Below, in pieces: positions 1 to 12,900 of a DNA stretch of 64,000 nt; the first letter of the stretch is position 1, and every line of letters begins with the position of its first letter. The DNA is taken from NCBI GenBank assembly GCA_963691655.1, contig OY829329.1, positions 6,834,708-6,898,707 on the forward strand, in the 5' to 3' direction. The position numbers and the translations under genes are program-made. The notes below the pieces were generated by a model. That model saw only the letters and a program-made list of their open reading frames with translations, did no database searches and was not told the origin of the DNA. Origin of the DNA: Toxonevra muliebris. Its lineage: Eukaryota; Arthropoda; Insecta; Diptera; Pallopteridae.

Positions 1-2
1 AA

Positions 3-2599
3 ACCGATTATAATGAGTATAAAGATGATTCTGAACATAGACAAAAAGAGGCTAAACAACAAGAAGAACTAGTTGCCACCGAACTGCGTGAGAAGTTGAA
101 TAAACGTGAATTGGAGTGTGCTGAATTGAAGCGTCGAATCTCTGAGATATTGCTGAAACGTGCTGAACAATTGGATGATGAGGAACAACAGGAGCAAGAT
201 GCTATCCAGAAATTAGATGCCGCTATCGCGGATATGGAATTAGGAGATGATGATGATGAAGAAGACGATGACGATGATAATTATGGTGGTGGTGGTGATG
301 ATGGCGATAGCAATGATGCAAACAATGAACGTAAAGCTTTTAAGGAACGTCGCACTAAAATACAAGGACAGGCTTTGAATGAGAGCAGCAACAGTAGTGG
401 CAGTAGCGAGAAAGAGGTAATTGAAAAGAAAAAGAAGAAAAAGCTTCTATGTATTTTATGCAATAAGTTTTATTAATCTTAAGAAATTCATTCTTAAAGA
501 GAGACTCTCCTATACACAAGCTGCAAAATCTATCACTAGATGGCACTTATCATACAAACAAAAAAGTAGATTCTCTATACTAAGATTTTGGTATAAAGGT
601 AGCTTCCAACAGAGCCCAGTCCAGTCCAACAAAGTTTATGCGAAAGTTGTGAAATTTACCGCAAGATATAGTACGAATGAGAAATGGCGTTCTTGGAGAG
701 GTCTTATCCACTCCTTCCCTATATGTTGCGATAATTCGAGTAAAACTTGAGCAATTTTAATTGTAGGTTTTAGTTGGATGCAGATTTAATTCCAAAATCT
801 AGCTTTAGAGTGCAATTTCCATCTATAATTAATATTTAAACTGACTACAACTTCAGTTCTATTTGACCGAGCTCTAGCGCTCCTAACGAAAATAACACCA
901 GCAATATCCTGCGTGTCATTTCTAGCCGAGTTTTGTTTACATTCACCTCTTTCTAATCAACTAATTCATTTATAAAATTTTCTTTTCCTTCCTTCACTTC
1001 ACCGTCATCATTTAGAAAATAAAACTTTCACCCAAGTCATCGGATGACGACTCACAAAAGGATTCCAAACAGAAAGGTCCCAAAGAATCGACAATAATGA
1101 AGTGGCTACAAAATTCCGATCTAAATGAGAAGGAAGGTTCACTCGACATTTTCAAAGCGATATGCAATGAATCCGATTCGAGTGATGAGCAAGATACTGT
1201 AGGTTCTGATACTGGTGGCAATGCAGCTGCTGCTGGAACAAAAACTGCTGAAGATTTCGAAAAGAAATGCACAATATTCACAAGAAAACTACAATACGTT
1301 CAAAAGAACCTCAAGCAGTTAGAAACAGAAATTGCCAACGCAGCGAACAAAGCAGAATCGACTATTGCGACATCGGATGATGGTAGTATGGTAATTGAAG
1401 ACAGCGATGAAGAGTGCGAAGACAATGACGATGACGATGATGATGATGATGATGAAAATGAAAATAGCGCACTAATCAGAAAACGCAATGGTAACACAAA
1501 ATCAAAGACGAACAATGTGCTCACGCAAGACAACAAAACGTATATGCTGCTGAAGAAGAGCGTATTCATGTTGCGTGAAGCATACAATGATATATGCGAG
1601 AATGTAAAAGAGCAACAAAAGCAGCTAGCGAAAATCAATAGCAAGAATAAGAAACTAATAAAGCCACCGCCGTCGTCGTCAACACCCGCCATTAGTGTAC
1701 AAACACAATTTCAAAATTATGCGCAGCATAATCTAAATAATAGTGGCAGCGGTGGTCCGATCGTCGCCGAAGCTAAAAAGCTGCTCGACACGCAAGATAC
1801 GCTAAAACCGCTGGTGGAAACAAGCGAGGAAAACTTTTCAGATGCCGAAGAAGATGACGACGACGATGATGAGGATGACGAGAACGCTGATGGCGATGAT
1901 GATCTAAGTGATGCGACAAGTACACGCCTCTCCGTTTCATCAGGGCAAACGGTGAAGGGTAAAGCCGCAGCATCAGCACCACCAAATACAAAACCGATTA
2001 AACAACAACAATATCAGCACGATAATGAAATACGCGGTTATCAACAGAAAATATTGCAGTTGAATGCACGGCTAGAACAAGTTGAAAACGATTCACAGAA
2101 TACGCTTGAAATAATGCAAATCGAATGCGATACATTCAAAGATAAATGCGGCGAATTAACAAAACTAATCGATACGCTGCGCGGCGAGAAGGATGCACTG
2201 CAAGAAGTCATCAGCAGCAACGGAAATGTTAACGTGCAGATAAGCGTGCTGGAGCCGATCAATCAAGATCAATCGCCACTGGTAAGCGAATCGACCACCG
2301 CAGACGATGAATTGTCCACGGACGATGTGGTATCAGATCCAAGCAATAGCGCATTTGAGCATCAAATGCGCGAAGATTTAGCGGCCATCAATAGCAGCGC
2401 AGTGCAAAACGAAGAAGAGTTAATCATGTACAAAGAGCGTCTAGAACAAACGCAAACCGATAATCTACAGCTGCGCAGTGAAATCGATTTGCTAAAGCTA
2501 AAAGCAGACGATTATATGCTGGCGATGCTGAAACGCATGTTACCTTATGGCGCGGCAGTCGTTGCAATTATAGTATATTTAATTACAACATATTTTTAA
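3..2599 (+). CDS. Coiled-coil, acidic, tail-anchored membrane protein (5' partial)
   Basis: Two exons, 3-416 and 1016-2599, join in phase 0. The donor is GAG|GTAATT at 417 and the acceptor is TTTAG at 1011-1015. The reading frame is open to the window edge, so the N-terminus is missing; at least 665 residues are present. Visible parts in order: a charged coiled coil with a heptad-like run around ELKRRISEILLKRAEQ; an Asp/Glu tract and Gly/Ser linker; a second coiled coil; two further poly-Asp/Glu tracts; a third coiled coil (around YQQKILQLNARLEQVEND); and a final hydrophobic segment MLPYGAAVVAIIVYLITTYF that ends the protein right after KR. That is a classic tail-anchor layout: cytosolic coiled coils held on ER, outer mitochondrial or nuclear-envelope membrane. 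I do not recognise the family with certainty. A SLMAP-like protein is one candidate, on architecture alone. There is no KASH-type PPPx ending. Confidence 0.85.
417..1015 (+). other. Intron of the tail-anchored coiled-coil gene
   Basis: A 599-bp phase-0 intron with GTAATT donor and a pyrimidine-rich CATCATTTAG acceptor. Short ORFs crossing the donor stop inside the intron and are not coding. Confidence 0.8.
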
Positions 2600-3960
2600 G
2601 ACTTCTAACTTCTTAACCCTACTCCTCCCAACTCTGTATTTTTTTGTTTGCTTAAATTTTAAATAACGAAAATCTTTGGCTTAATTATAAAACAAAATCA
2701 ATCCACATACATACACATAAATATACATAAAACACACTCAAACTCAAACATAAGAAATGCAACCAGTAAATAGTAGCTGAAGGAATAATTTATGCTAAAT
2801 AATATTAAAAATAATAATAATAATAATAATGAATGCGGTATCTATAGATATATTTAGAGAGAAAAAAAAAAAAAACAAAAAATATTAAATCGAAAATGCA
2901 TGTAGATATTAGCGAAAAAAATGAAATTAAACTACAATTTCAAACGGTGGAACAGCAAGCAAACACCAATTAGCAATTTGTAGCTTTAATTTTATTATAC
3001 TAAAAAAAAAAACAAAGAACAAAACTCAATTGTTTTTCGCGTGGCATTTCTTTCACAATCTATATATTTTCTATTTTAGCAGGTAAGCATGTTTGCTAAT
3101 ATTGCATTTTTTGTCTAATTTAAAAAATAATTAAACACTCAACCACACATTATATAACAAGAATAAGCAGCAGCATAAATAGATCAACAAACAACCACAT
3201 TATTATTATTATATTAAAATAATTATTACAAAATATTGCTATTACTATTTGTCATATAATTATAATTTGTAAAAAAAAAACTAAAAAAAGAAATCTTTAA
3301 GCAGTTATTTTTTTTTCCTTTTTTGTTTTTCTTAATTTAGTTAAATCTTTTTTTTTTACATATAATAAAAAACAAAAAATTTACAAGTCAATCAGGCTAC
3401 ACACTAATACTAGAACTAGAGAAAAAAAACAAACAAACAAAAAACTCATTACAACGTTATGTTTTCAAAAATATTCCAAAACACTCAAAATTTAAAGTCA
3501 ACCCCCGCTACGAGTACTTGCTTTTTATATTATTATTATTATTTTGTTTGAATACATAAATGAAATTGTGTAAATTTTTGCTTTATTTTTAAATTTAGTT
3601 CATTTTTTAAATTATTATTTTTATAAAATTTAAAAAGCATCATTGTTTCACACACCCACCCACACACACACACACACTCAGCTGTCACGGCAGGTGCTCG
3701 CGAAAGAAAGAAGAAACTCTGCGCTCTGTAGTAGTAAACACATATTTAAATTATTAGTATTTAGTTGAAATTACAATTACGATTATTATTATTTTTTTTT
3801 TATTATTGAGATGAAATAATAAATGAATCAAAATTCTTTTTGCAAGTGTTAATATCAATTATAATTATATATTATTGTAAATTATATGCAAATACAACAA
3901 AATAATATGAAATACGAAAAAGAAAATAAAAATATTGGTATAAAAAAAAAAGAAAATGTT
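2600..3960 (+). other. 3' UTR of the tail-anchored coiled-coil gene
   Basis: About 1.35 kb of very A+T-rich sequence with poly-A, AAT and TTTTT runs and no ORF follows the stop codon. AATAAA hexamers at 3818-3823 and 3925-3930 are plausible poly(A) signals. A short CA run occurs near 3655-3678. The extent of the UTR is inferred; no transcript data. Confidence 0.5.
3925..3930 (+). terminator. Candidate poly(A) signal AATAAA, coiled-coil gene
   Basis: AATAAA hexamer, followed within 30 bases by an A-run and then T-rich sequence. An alternative hexamer lies at 3818-3823. Confidence 0.4.
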
Positions 3961-4199
3961 TTTAATTCACATCCAGCGGCGTCAATGATGTAACTAGGTT
4001 TCGTGAAATCAACTAGAGGTCAGGAACTTAACAGAAACTTGACTCGATTGAGGATGGCAATCTTGACTGGAGCTTTGCGAACTCACAAACTCGACAGGAG
4101 TGCAGAAACCTGATGAACTGAATTGAAATATTCCAAATACGATTGGAGATTTCAAACTATAGTTCTTAAATTCGACCGAAACAGTTGGATTTATGAATT

Positions 4200-4560
4200 T
4201 AGCATGATATCTCGAGCTCAACTCGAATTCGCTTAAAGCTTTTGAATTCGTTCAGAGATCTCGAACTCACCTAGAGCTCGTGAATTCGCCTAGAGCTCCC
4301 GAACACGCTTTGAACTCTTGAACTCCCCTGGAACTCTCGAACTCAATTGAGGTTCATGAAACAAACTTCAGCTTATCAACCAAACTTCAGCTTATGAAAT
4401 GAATTTCTGCTTATGAACTCCACTGAAGATCTCGAACTTGACTATAATCTTGGAGGAATTCATGAGCGTGACTAACTTTAAGATTTTAATCGAAGCTCAT
4501 CTATTTGGATTGAATCTCACGTATTCGGCTGAAGATCTCGAACTCAAACACATAGCGTTG
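4200..4560. repeat. Decayed short-unit tandem repeat
   Basis: Recurrent variants of a unit of roughly 20-25 bp of the form GAACTCGCCTAGAGCTC (CTCGAACTCACCTAGAGCTC, GTGAATTCGCCTAGAGCTC, CTTGAACTCCCCTGGAACTC, CTCGAACTCAATTGAGGTTC). Near 4370-4400 a second variant, AAACTTCAGCTTATGAA, is repeated. This reads as an old minisatellite-like array, heavily mutated. A related-looking block of CTTCGACTTC/CAGACTTC units occurs at about 8870-9170. Confidence 0.55.
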
Positions 4561-6700
4561 TGGCTGAGGTAGGCGTCTTCCCTTTCGTTTTCGATTCTTT
4601 CAAACAAAAATCTCAACCTGTCTATAGTCAAACATAAATACGACCATTTTCTGTCTTTACATTATATGCTCAACATTTATTGAAAACAAACAACAAAAAC
4701 CACTATTATAAATTGAGAATATGATGTAAGATTCTATTACCTCTCAGAAAATAGTGTTTTCTGCAGAGAAAACCAAAAACAACTTTTAGGCTTGGTATGA
4801 AGACGGCCATTTTGTACGGATTTTTTCGCTCCCTTGTTCATTAATTTTATGGAAATCAATAAAAAAGTAAATTTCTTTTTTATAAGATTATAATTTATTA
4901 CTAACAAAACAAACATATTCATAAAAATTAATCATATTTTAATTGTATATTGCAGCATATAACGCTATACACAGTCTATTTAAAAAATAGGCAGTTAGCC
5001 TTTGTTCATCAAATCATTGCCAATCTCATTTCCAAGTCTTTACCTCAAATGGTTTATTACAAGTATTTCTAAAAATAAAAGACTCATTAATTGATCCAAA
5101 CAAACAAATATTTGTTTAAAACCAGTTTAATTAATTTATTATAGTTTGAGAAAAGAAAATGAAAGCCTTTTATCATGTTAATTTTTTATAATACACATAA
5201 GAAGAAGATGAAAAAGAAATGATAGCAAGAGGCGTTTGAATAATATTAAAAAAATGTAGATATGTATGCACATATGTTACTGAGTATACTAGATTTGAAA
5301 GATATGCTAGCACCGGATCAAGATTACTGCAGATGGTTGGAGAATTAACATGCAGATATATATATGTATGTAGATGATGCAGATATAAAATACTGTGAAT
5401 AAAAAATGCAGGAATTATGCACATGAGAAAATTTCTTAGATAGGAGATTTTCTTTTTTTTTAGCCATTTATTCAATAATTTGTATAAAATAAAGCAAATT
5501 CGTATTTGTAACAAAATATGTAAATAAATAATAAATCCATCCATATGCGCATTTTTTGACTATTTTATTGTTAATTTTTGTACATCAAGTCGTCAATTTA
5601 TCTCACAAAATATTTTCAATTCCCATTCACATTTTGTACTCTCTCATAATTTGATATTCCGTATGTGAGAGAGTAGCATAACCTCAACGACAATAACAAA
5701 AATTATATCAATAGTTTTGTTATTGTTATTTTTTATACTTTATTTGTTCATACAAATTCGCGCACACACCCAATGCCCCCAAGCGATAACAACAACAAGT
5801 AGCTGCAATAACAATGCACAATGCAAATTCACTACTACTTCTCCTACTGTATTTTGTTGTTGTAGTTTAGTAGTAAAAATATGTGCATCGAATAATTAAT
5901 TGGTTTCTACTTATTTTATTTTTTTTTCTACAAGGAAACGGTATAAAGAAGTTCTTTGTATAGCCTTTATTATGTCTGATATGTTATATGTTGTTATTTA
6001 CAAAGTGTATTGTTTGTATTTATGTACATCATAAAAAATACTAAAGAGATGCATTTGTATATATAAATGTTACAGCTTTTTTAATTCCAGTTCATGCATT
6101 ATTAAATACTAAATGTCGGTTTCTATGCTTCATTATTTCAATTTTGATACTTTGAATTGTTTAACCTCAAGCAACCTTTATTTTTTTTAATTGAATTAAT
6201 TTACTTGATTTTTATTACATTACTTTTATATACAATGGAATTAAACTTGATTAAACGACACTTCTATCATTTTTATTATAATTACAATTCGACTTCTGAT
6301 ACGTTTTTCGTAACCCAGATCCACATTCCAAAGATTGAGTGACTTTGAATTTTCAAAGCGCCGCCTTAGAAATCGTTAGTATGTTTTGCACTCGCTCCTC
6401 TCAATTTCAACCTCCCACAGTTAACAGAGATCCTTTTGGATGGTCATTATGAATATTATCGTTTTATTTGTTCGACTCTTTGAGATTAGTCGAATTTCTG
6501 GCCATTTGCTTGTAACTTCACTCACTTAAGAACAGCTGTTGCTTTTTCGTTTTTATTCTATCTGAATAGTTAAATTCAAATAAAATTCATCATTGAAACT
6601 ATATAAATTTCCGAGCCTGTAGTTTTTCTTTAGTTGGCAATGCCTCCCACTTTCAAGTAAATGTCAAAATCATATGTTCAAATTTGTCGTATATGGTAAT
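4561..6700. other. Intergenic, A+T-rich, between coiled-coil gene and MICU1
   Basis: No ORF with coding character and no recognisable transposon. A small inverted repeat TACTCTCTCATA / TATGTGAGAGAGTA lies around 5637-5674. The MICU1 promoter must lie in the last few hundred bases, but I see no clear TATA box. Confidence 0.5.
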
Positions 6701-6918
6701 TGAAAATCAGCGGAGGCGAAAATAATGAACAAAAATATTTATAAATTCGCATAAAAAACTTAATAAATTACTTGAAATGTAAGCGAAAGTGAAGTGCAAA
6801 GTGCTTAACAAAATTCCCATATTAATTAATGTGTATTTATAGAAATTTTTTCTTCAAATTAACAAACCAACCGAAATTTTAAAGAAGCTGCTGACAAACG
6901 ATCACGAAAAATCAAACT

Positions 6919-9900
6919 ATGTCGATGCTGCGACAATGTGGAGCGCTGATCACTGCGCGAACATCCGTAGCCTGTTCAACAACAGCAACTACAAAGCTGC
7001 TTCAACGACAAACAGCTGTGAATGCAATATTGATTGGAGGAAAACGACAGCATCATTTGCTGTTAAGGCAATCATGGGCTAAAATGGGACTAACTACAAT
7101 GGTAGCAGCGGCAACAACAGCAGCAGCTGCAGCACCAACACTAGCAACTATTGCTCAGCGCGGATATAAAAAGTTTGGGCATGCTAAAGAAACAACACCA
7201 CGTTTGACGAAATATTTTCATGGATTTGTTCTGGCTTTGTTTTTAGTAGCGATATTGGATTTTAGAAAGTAAGTTGAAAAAAAAACATATTCAAATTACG
7301 CAGTTATAATTGCATTAAAATTGTTTTGTTTCGGGTGCAGGCTTAAAAAAGCAATAATGCCCAAAGTAGATGCAGATGTCGGAACCGAAGATATTAAACA
7401 TAAATTCAAAAAAGCAAAAGATGCAAATGATGAAATCGATAATGACGACGTTAAACAGCAATGCCAAAAAATAATATCAAGTAAAGAGAAACAAGGATTT
7501 CGTGAGCGTAAGGTAAGGTATACAAAAGTAGAAACGGGTCAAGAAGAAAAAGCCAGTACGAGTGATAAAGGCACAATTTTATATATCGCTGCCTTAACTT
7601 GCTAAAGCCCTAACATGCATTTTTCAAATTTTACAGGAGAAGCAAAAAACGTTTTGGTATTTAGAATTTGTAATTTAAAGCCAAAGAACGGGTCGTAAGT
7701 TTTCGGTGTATGCCTCCAAAATTTTTGTTGCAGATGGAAGTAGGCACGCTTTTTCATATTTCAACAAAAACGCGAAAAAATTTTATGTTAGGGCTTTAGC
7801 AAATTAATTTATATAAATAAATTAAATATTCTTCTCATTGGATATTATTTTCCAACTTTAATTTATATTTTACACTTTTTTTCTCTTTATTTTTTTGTAT
7901 CTTCTTATTATTTTTCTTTTATGTTTCCTTGCTGTAAATTTATACAATTTATTTTCAACTTGATTTGTTTTGTATTCGTGAACGTGAAGATCATTGAATA
8001 TGAAAATCGTATACGTCAATATTCAACGCCCGATAAAATATTTCGTTATTTTGCTACTGTGCGTTTAACAACGTCAACTGGATCGGACGTTTGCATGACA
8101 CCTGATGATTTTCTACGCTCTATCTATCCGGGCATGAAACAACCAGATGGTAAAGTTCTTTTCTAAACTGCTAAAAACTGAACTAATTAAGCAATACCTA
8201 TCTACTCTAAACCGAAAAAGAATCAACCTAAACGGACGAAGAAGTAATGTCGACATTATTGAAAGTATTGAGTTTCTGACAAATGAATGAAATTCTAAAT
8301 CAAGTTAAGTCTATACTAATATTAATGTCGACATTATTTCATTGATAACACAGTGCAACACATATTTTCGGGACAAAACCAAACCAATCTCAAACGATAG
8401 TATTTGACCTCAGTAACAAAAGCCCCAATCCCTTTTTGCTCCACTACGTCACAATTTTTTTTACAGTGGTTTCAAACAATGAGAAAAATCATACACAAAA
8501 TTTTATTTAAGGTGTTTTTTGTCTTCGGCGACCTATATTTAAATTTTCCGAGGAATATTTCCTTAGAACATTTTAACCCTCTAATTCCCACAAAAATGGG
8601 TAATTTCAGGCCTTTTTCTTAAAAACTCTTTAAAAGCTAGGTTTAAGGGGAGGTGAAGGGTTAAAACATTCCACAAAAAAATTCTACAGAAAATTTCACT
8701 AAGGGTCACCAAAGACAAGTAGTCTCTAGGTGTTAAAGGTAATACATAAAAAACGAAATTAAGTATTAAGAAACTTATTTGTAAACATATATTGCAATTA
8801 TGATTAGTAATATCCTTGTAATATGTCCTATATTCTATATGTTCTATATTCTATTATTCTATATCTCGGCTTGGACGCCAATTTCTTTAACACAAACTTC
8901 AAACTTTGACGCTATGACTGAGGGTTTCCAGACTCAGACTCTTTCGATGCAGAACTATACTTCAGAAATTAGTTTACATCACAGACTTCCATTTCAGACT
9001 TCAGCCTCTGATTCATGTTTGAGGGCTCGAACTTCGACTTCTTGGACACTTTCAACACTTATCTACTTTAGCTTCCATGACATATACCATCGGTCCCTTT
9101 AGCATATAATTCGGCTAGACTTTGTCAATATGACTGAGGACTCAACCTTCGACTTCTTCGACAAATTCTTAATCCTAAAAGATTTAGTAGCTGGATAAAG
9201 TATTAAAACTCTGTCCATTAAGAATGGTTTACAAAAATATATTACGACTTTCTTTAGTATATATTTTTTTATTTATTTTTCCAAGAAAGACTTCTCTAAA
9301 CTCTTGATTTCGTTGAATTAATTTTGTGAAATTTAAATTTCGTCTTAATTTAATTTTAATTTACTATCATTTTTCTCTTTTTGCAAAGTTGATGAATCTT
9401 TTCTTAAGGTCTTAAGTTTTTTCAATGTTTTCTTCTTTTTTTTTACAAATTGAACTCCATATGTCTTAATATATATTATACCTACTCAGAAATGATTGTA
9501 CTTTCGTTTAAATTTAAAATCGAATAAAGTAAATTTTTAACTAGATAATCGAATATGAAAATCGTATACGGCAATTTTCAACGCCAGATAAAGTATTTCG
9601 CTATTTTGCAACCATACAAGTACCAACAGCAGATGATCGTTATGAGATATTTATGACACCATCTGATTTTTTAACTAGCATGACACCAGGCATGAAACAA
9701 CCAGAGGGTAGGTTCTGTGTTCAGATGTTTAATCTTTTTTTTTTTTTTTTACAATTATTCTTAAGTTGTTTTTGCGTTTTTTCAGTAGTAAATATTTATT
9801 TTCTTTCATTAAATTTCTAATGCTCGTGTTTTGTATTTTTGCAGGTCTGGGCCTCGATCAATATCATCGTTATGATCCCAAGGTAGTATATAAATAAATA

Positions 9901-12900
9901 CCATAAATTTGCTATCATATGAAAAAGACTTTCAACAGTTCAAAAATGATGTATGTAGTTCTCAAACTAACACAGCTTTTAGTAGCAATTGAAGTTTTTT
10001 TTAGATTAGATCTTCGATGTAAATTTAAGTACCGTAAGCTCAGTGTGGCGCTATTTTAAGAAGCTTTAGTGCTTATTGCTTATGCATTTAACGCATAAAT
10101 CTGAAAAAAAAACGATAACGATCTCATTAAATGAATAACATATTAAAAGCTTAGGTATAGTAGGTACAGATAAAATTTTATAAAAAAATGGGAGATTTCA
10201 GAAAGAACATCTGGAAAAATAAAATTACAACAAAATCCATACGTCCTGATTATGAAAAAAAAAATAATATCTGAGAAAATGTGTTAATCCAGGAAAAAAA
10301 AACCCACAAATCAATTTCAATAGAGTACTCGTATTAAAAAAAAAACTAAAATGAGTCGCTTCTGCACTCGTCACGTAATGTAATAATTTCATGCATTACA
10401 CTCTTTTTACTATTCATGTAATTTATGTTGTTGTTGTTAAAGCCACTATTATTTCAGTTCTAGTCACTCGCAAATGGTCATTTTTAGTGTTCGTCCAGTT
10501 CTGTCAGGTCGAGACCCAAGAACTGGGCGATGTCAGTAAGAGTAGTCCACAGTGATAGGGGAGTCAAGTTAGTGAGTCTTAGGGGGCAGCAGAATAGGTG
10601 CGCCGTGTTATGCGGGGATTAGCCGCAATCTGGACACTCATTAGCAATCTTCTTCCTCAATCCTAGCCATATAACAGTTTAGGGGCTTGCTCCATCCAGA
10701 TCTGAGCTGTGCTAGCATGCATCTCGTTGATCTAGGCAAACCTCGTTCATCATCAGCAACTGGTGGTGGCCTACCGTTCAAGACCGCTTCTGAGAGTAGT
10801 TGTTTGAGGGCGGATGCAAATGCTGCAGGATCGAGTGGTTGTTGGTCGGTGAATCTGCCAGTGATGACCTTGAAATGAGTAATGTCCTTGCGTATGGCTG
10901 TGTGTGGTGCGTCTTTTGAGATCAATTCGCTGTTTAGATGGTCAACAGTATGGCAGCCCAGGAGGAACTGCTTACTGAGGAGCTCGTTATGCTTCCTAAT
11001 CTTCAGCATTTTTGACTCTACATGAAGGTGGTCCTCGTCCCACATAAGATGATAGCTTGTAGAGATATGCAGTGCAGCATTCTGGCAAACTGGTAGTAGT
11101 CCCCATTGTGTGTTGCTGATTGTATGAGACCATACCGAGGTAGCGTAGTCAGCAATAGATCTCCCTATCGGCTTGTATGTCGTAATAATGGTCTCCTTTT
11201 CCTTGCCCCAAGTGCTTCCGGCCAACGCTTTCAGAACGCTGTTTCTTTCCGTTAGTCGGTTATGCAGATTCGTCGAGTGCGCCGCGAAAGGAAGGAAACC
11301 ATCAAAGGTAACCTTCGTTGGGATCCGGTTACCTTCGACGTGTATGCCCAGTGTCTGATTGTGTATGACTTCTCCGGTGAGAGTTTCGGCTGTTGGGAAA
11401 GGGGTATCCAGGTATCTGTTGATGTTGCATAGTATCGGAATATTTTTGCCAGTGGCGGGTATGGAGCAGTCGTCCGCATAAGTGACTTTTCTTATATCTT
11501 TCAGTTTTATCTAAAGCTCGAAATTTTTCCTTTACAATTGAAAGTCTTTTTCTCTTCGATATAAAGATTTATAGAACAATAAAATTTCCATTTGATAATT
11601 TGTATGTGTATATTTATTAACTAATTGTCAATAATAATAATAAAAATATTTCTTTTGAAATTCCATTTAATTTAATAATTTTTTTTTTTTCTCTAATTTA
11701 ATATTTTTTTTTTTTTTAATTTACCTATAACCACACAACAAATTCCAAATTGAACTTTGTACGTATTTAAATTCTTTGATTGAATTTTATTTCTTAAAAA
11801 ATATCCAACTACTCATTCTAACAGTCTTGTTCTACCCTCTCAATTTCTCCTCTTTAACAAACTTCTATTTACAGGGCTCCTCTGGCGAGGTATACAAATT
11901 CATGGTTTCCTTTGCATACGAATTTTAATTTTACTCAAAACTATTCTCAACATTTTCAAAATTAATTATACTAATTTATTTTACTGGCTTTGTTTAATTG
12001 AAAGTTATTGTTTCATCTTTAATATCTTCCGCTTATTTAACAGCTTGTTAGTAAAAAAAAAAAAATCAAAAGAAAAAAAATTCTAATTATTTTAGCTTGC
12101 ATGCATATAAAGCACACACCCATTCCAAAAATCACACAAGCTCATGCAAATCCAATTAAAAAGAAAACAAAAAAAAATTTAGTAATAATAAAGTAAAAAT
12201 AATAGTTTTAAATTTCATATTAAAAAGTACCTAATAGTTAAAAAATTTTTCTGAAGATAATAAAAAAAAAAAAAAATTGTTTTTGAATGTTGCTACCTTA
12301 CCATTTCCATTTCCTTTACATACCTATCTACATAGTTTTAGTATATTCATAATTCAATATCATATTCCTAAAATTAATTTGTGATGCGTAATTGTACCTA
12401 GTCTATAGAGACCAATTGTCGTTAATGCATTTGTCGCATTTTGCAATTGGTTTGTGATTGCGTCCTGTCAAGCATTCGCACGATGCGTCGTTACAATTTT
12501 TGAGTGTTAGCGAAAAATTTACTTTGTTCTCATTACTTTTACTTTGTATGTACTTGTATTTGTCTTCAGTTTCTTTTTGTGTTAATTTAATATGTAATAT
12601 TTTAATTTTTATTTCATAGTCTGTCACCGAATGTTTGGAGTTAAATTTGGAAAAGAATAGCATTTTCTATAAACTTGGCTCATATGGATTGATTACATTT
12701 TCAGATTATATCTTTCTTTTGACAGTATTGTCAAGTAAGTATTTGCTACATAATAAATTTATTTTTAATTATTTTAATTTCATAGCATCACATAGGAAAA
12801 AAGTATAAAAAGAAGATTATCAAGGTCGATTGCAGATGAAGAATTATTTTCAAATATTAAAAAGAAATAAAAAGAAAAAAAACTTGGCTAGGAATTTTCA

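Noticed and set aside
1300..2262. Minus-strand ORFs opposite the coiled-coil gene
   Set aside because: Antisense of Asp/Glu-rich coding sequence gives Ser/Phe/His-rich shadows.
12403..12663. Minus-strand ORF of 86 codons
   Set aside because: Overlaps MICU1 exon SVTEC... (12620-12734) on the opposite strand and has no homology.
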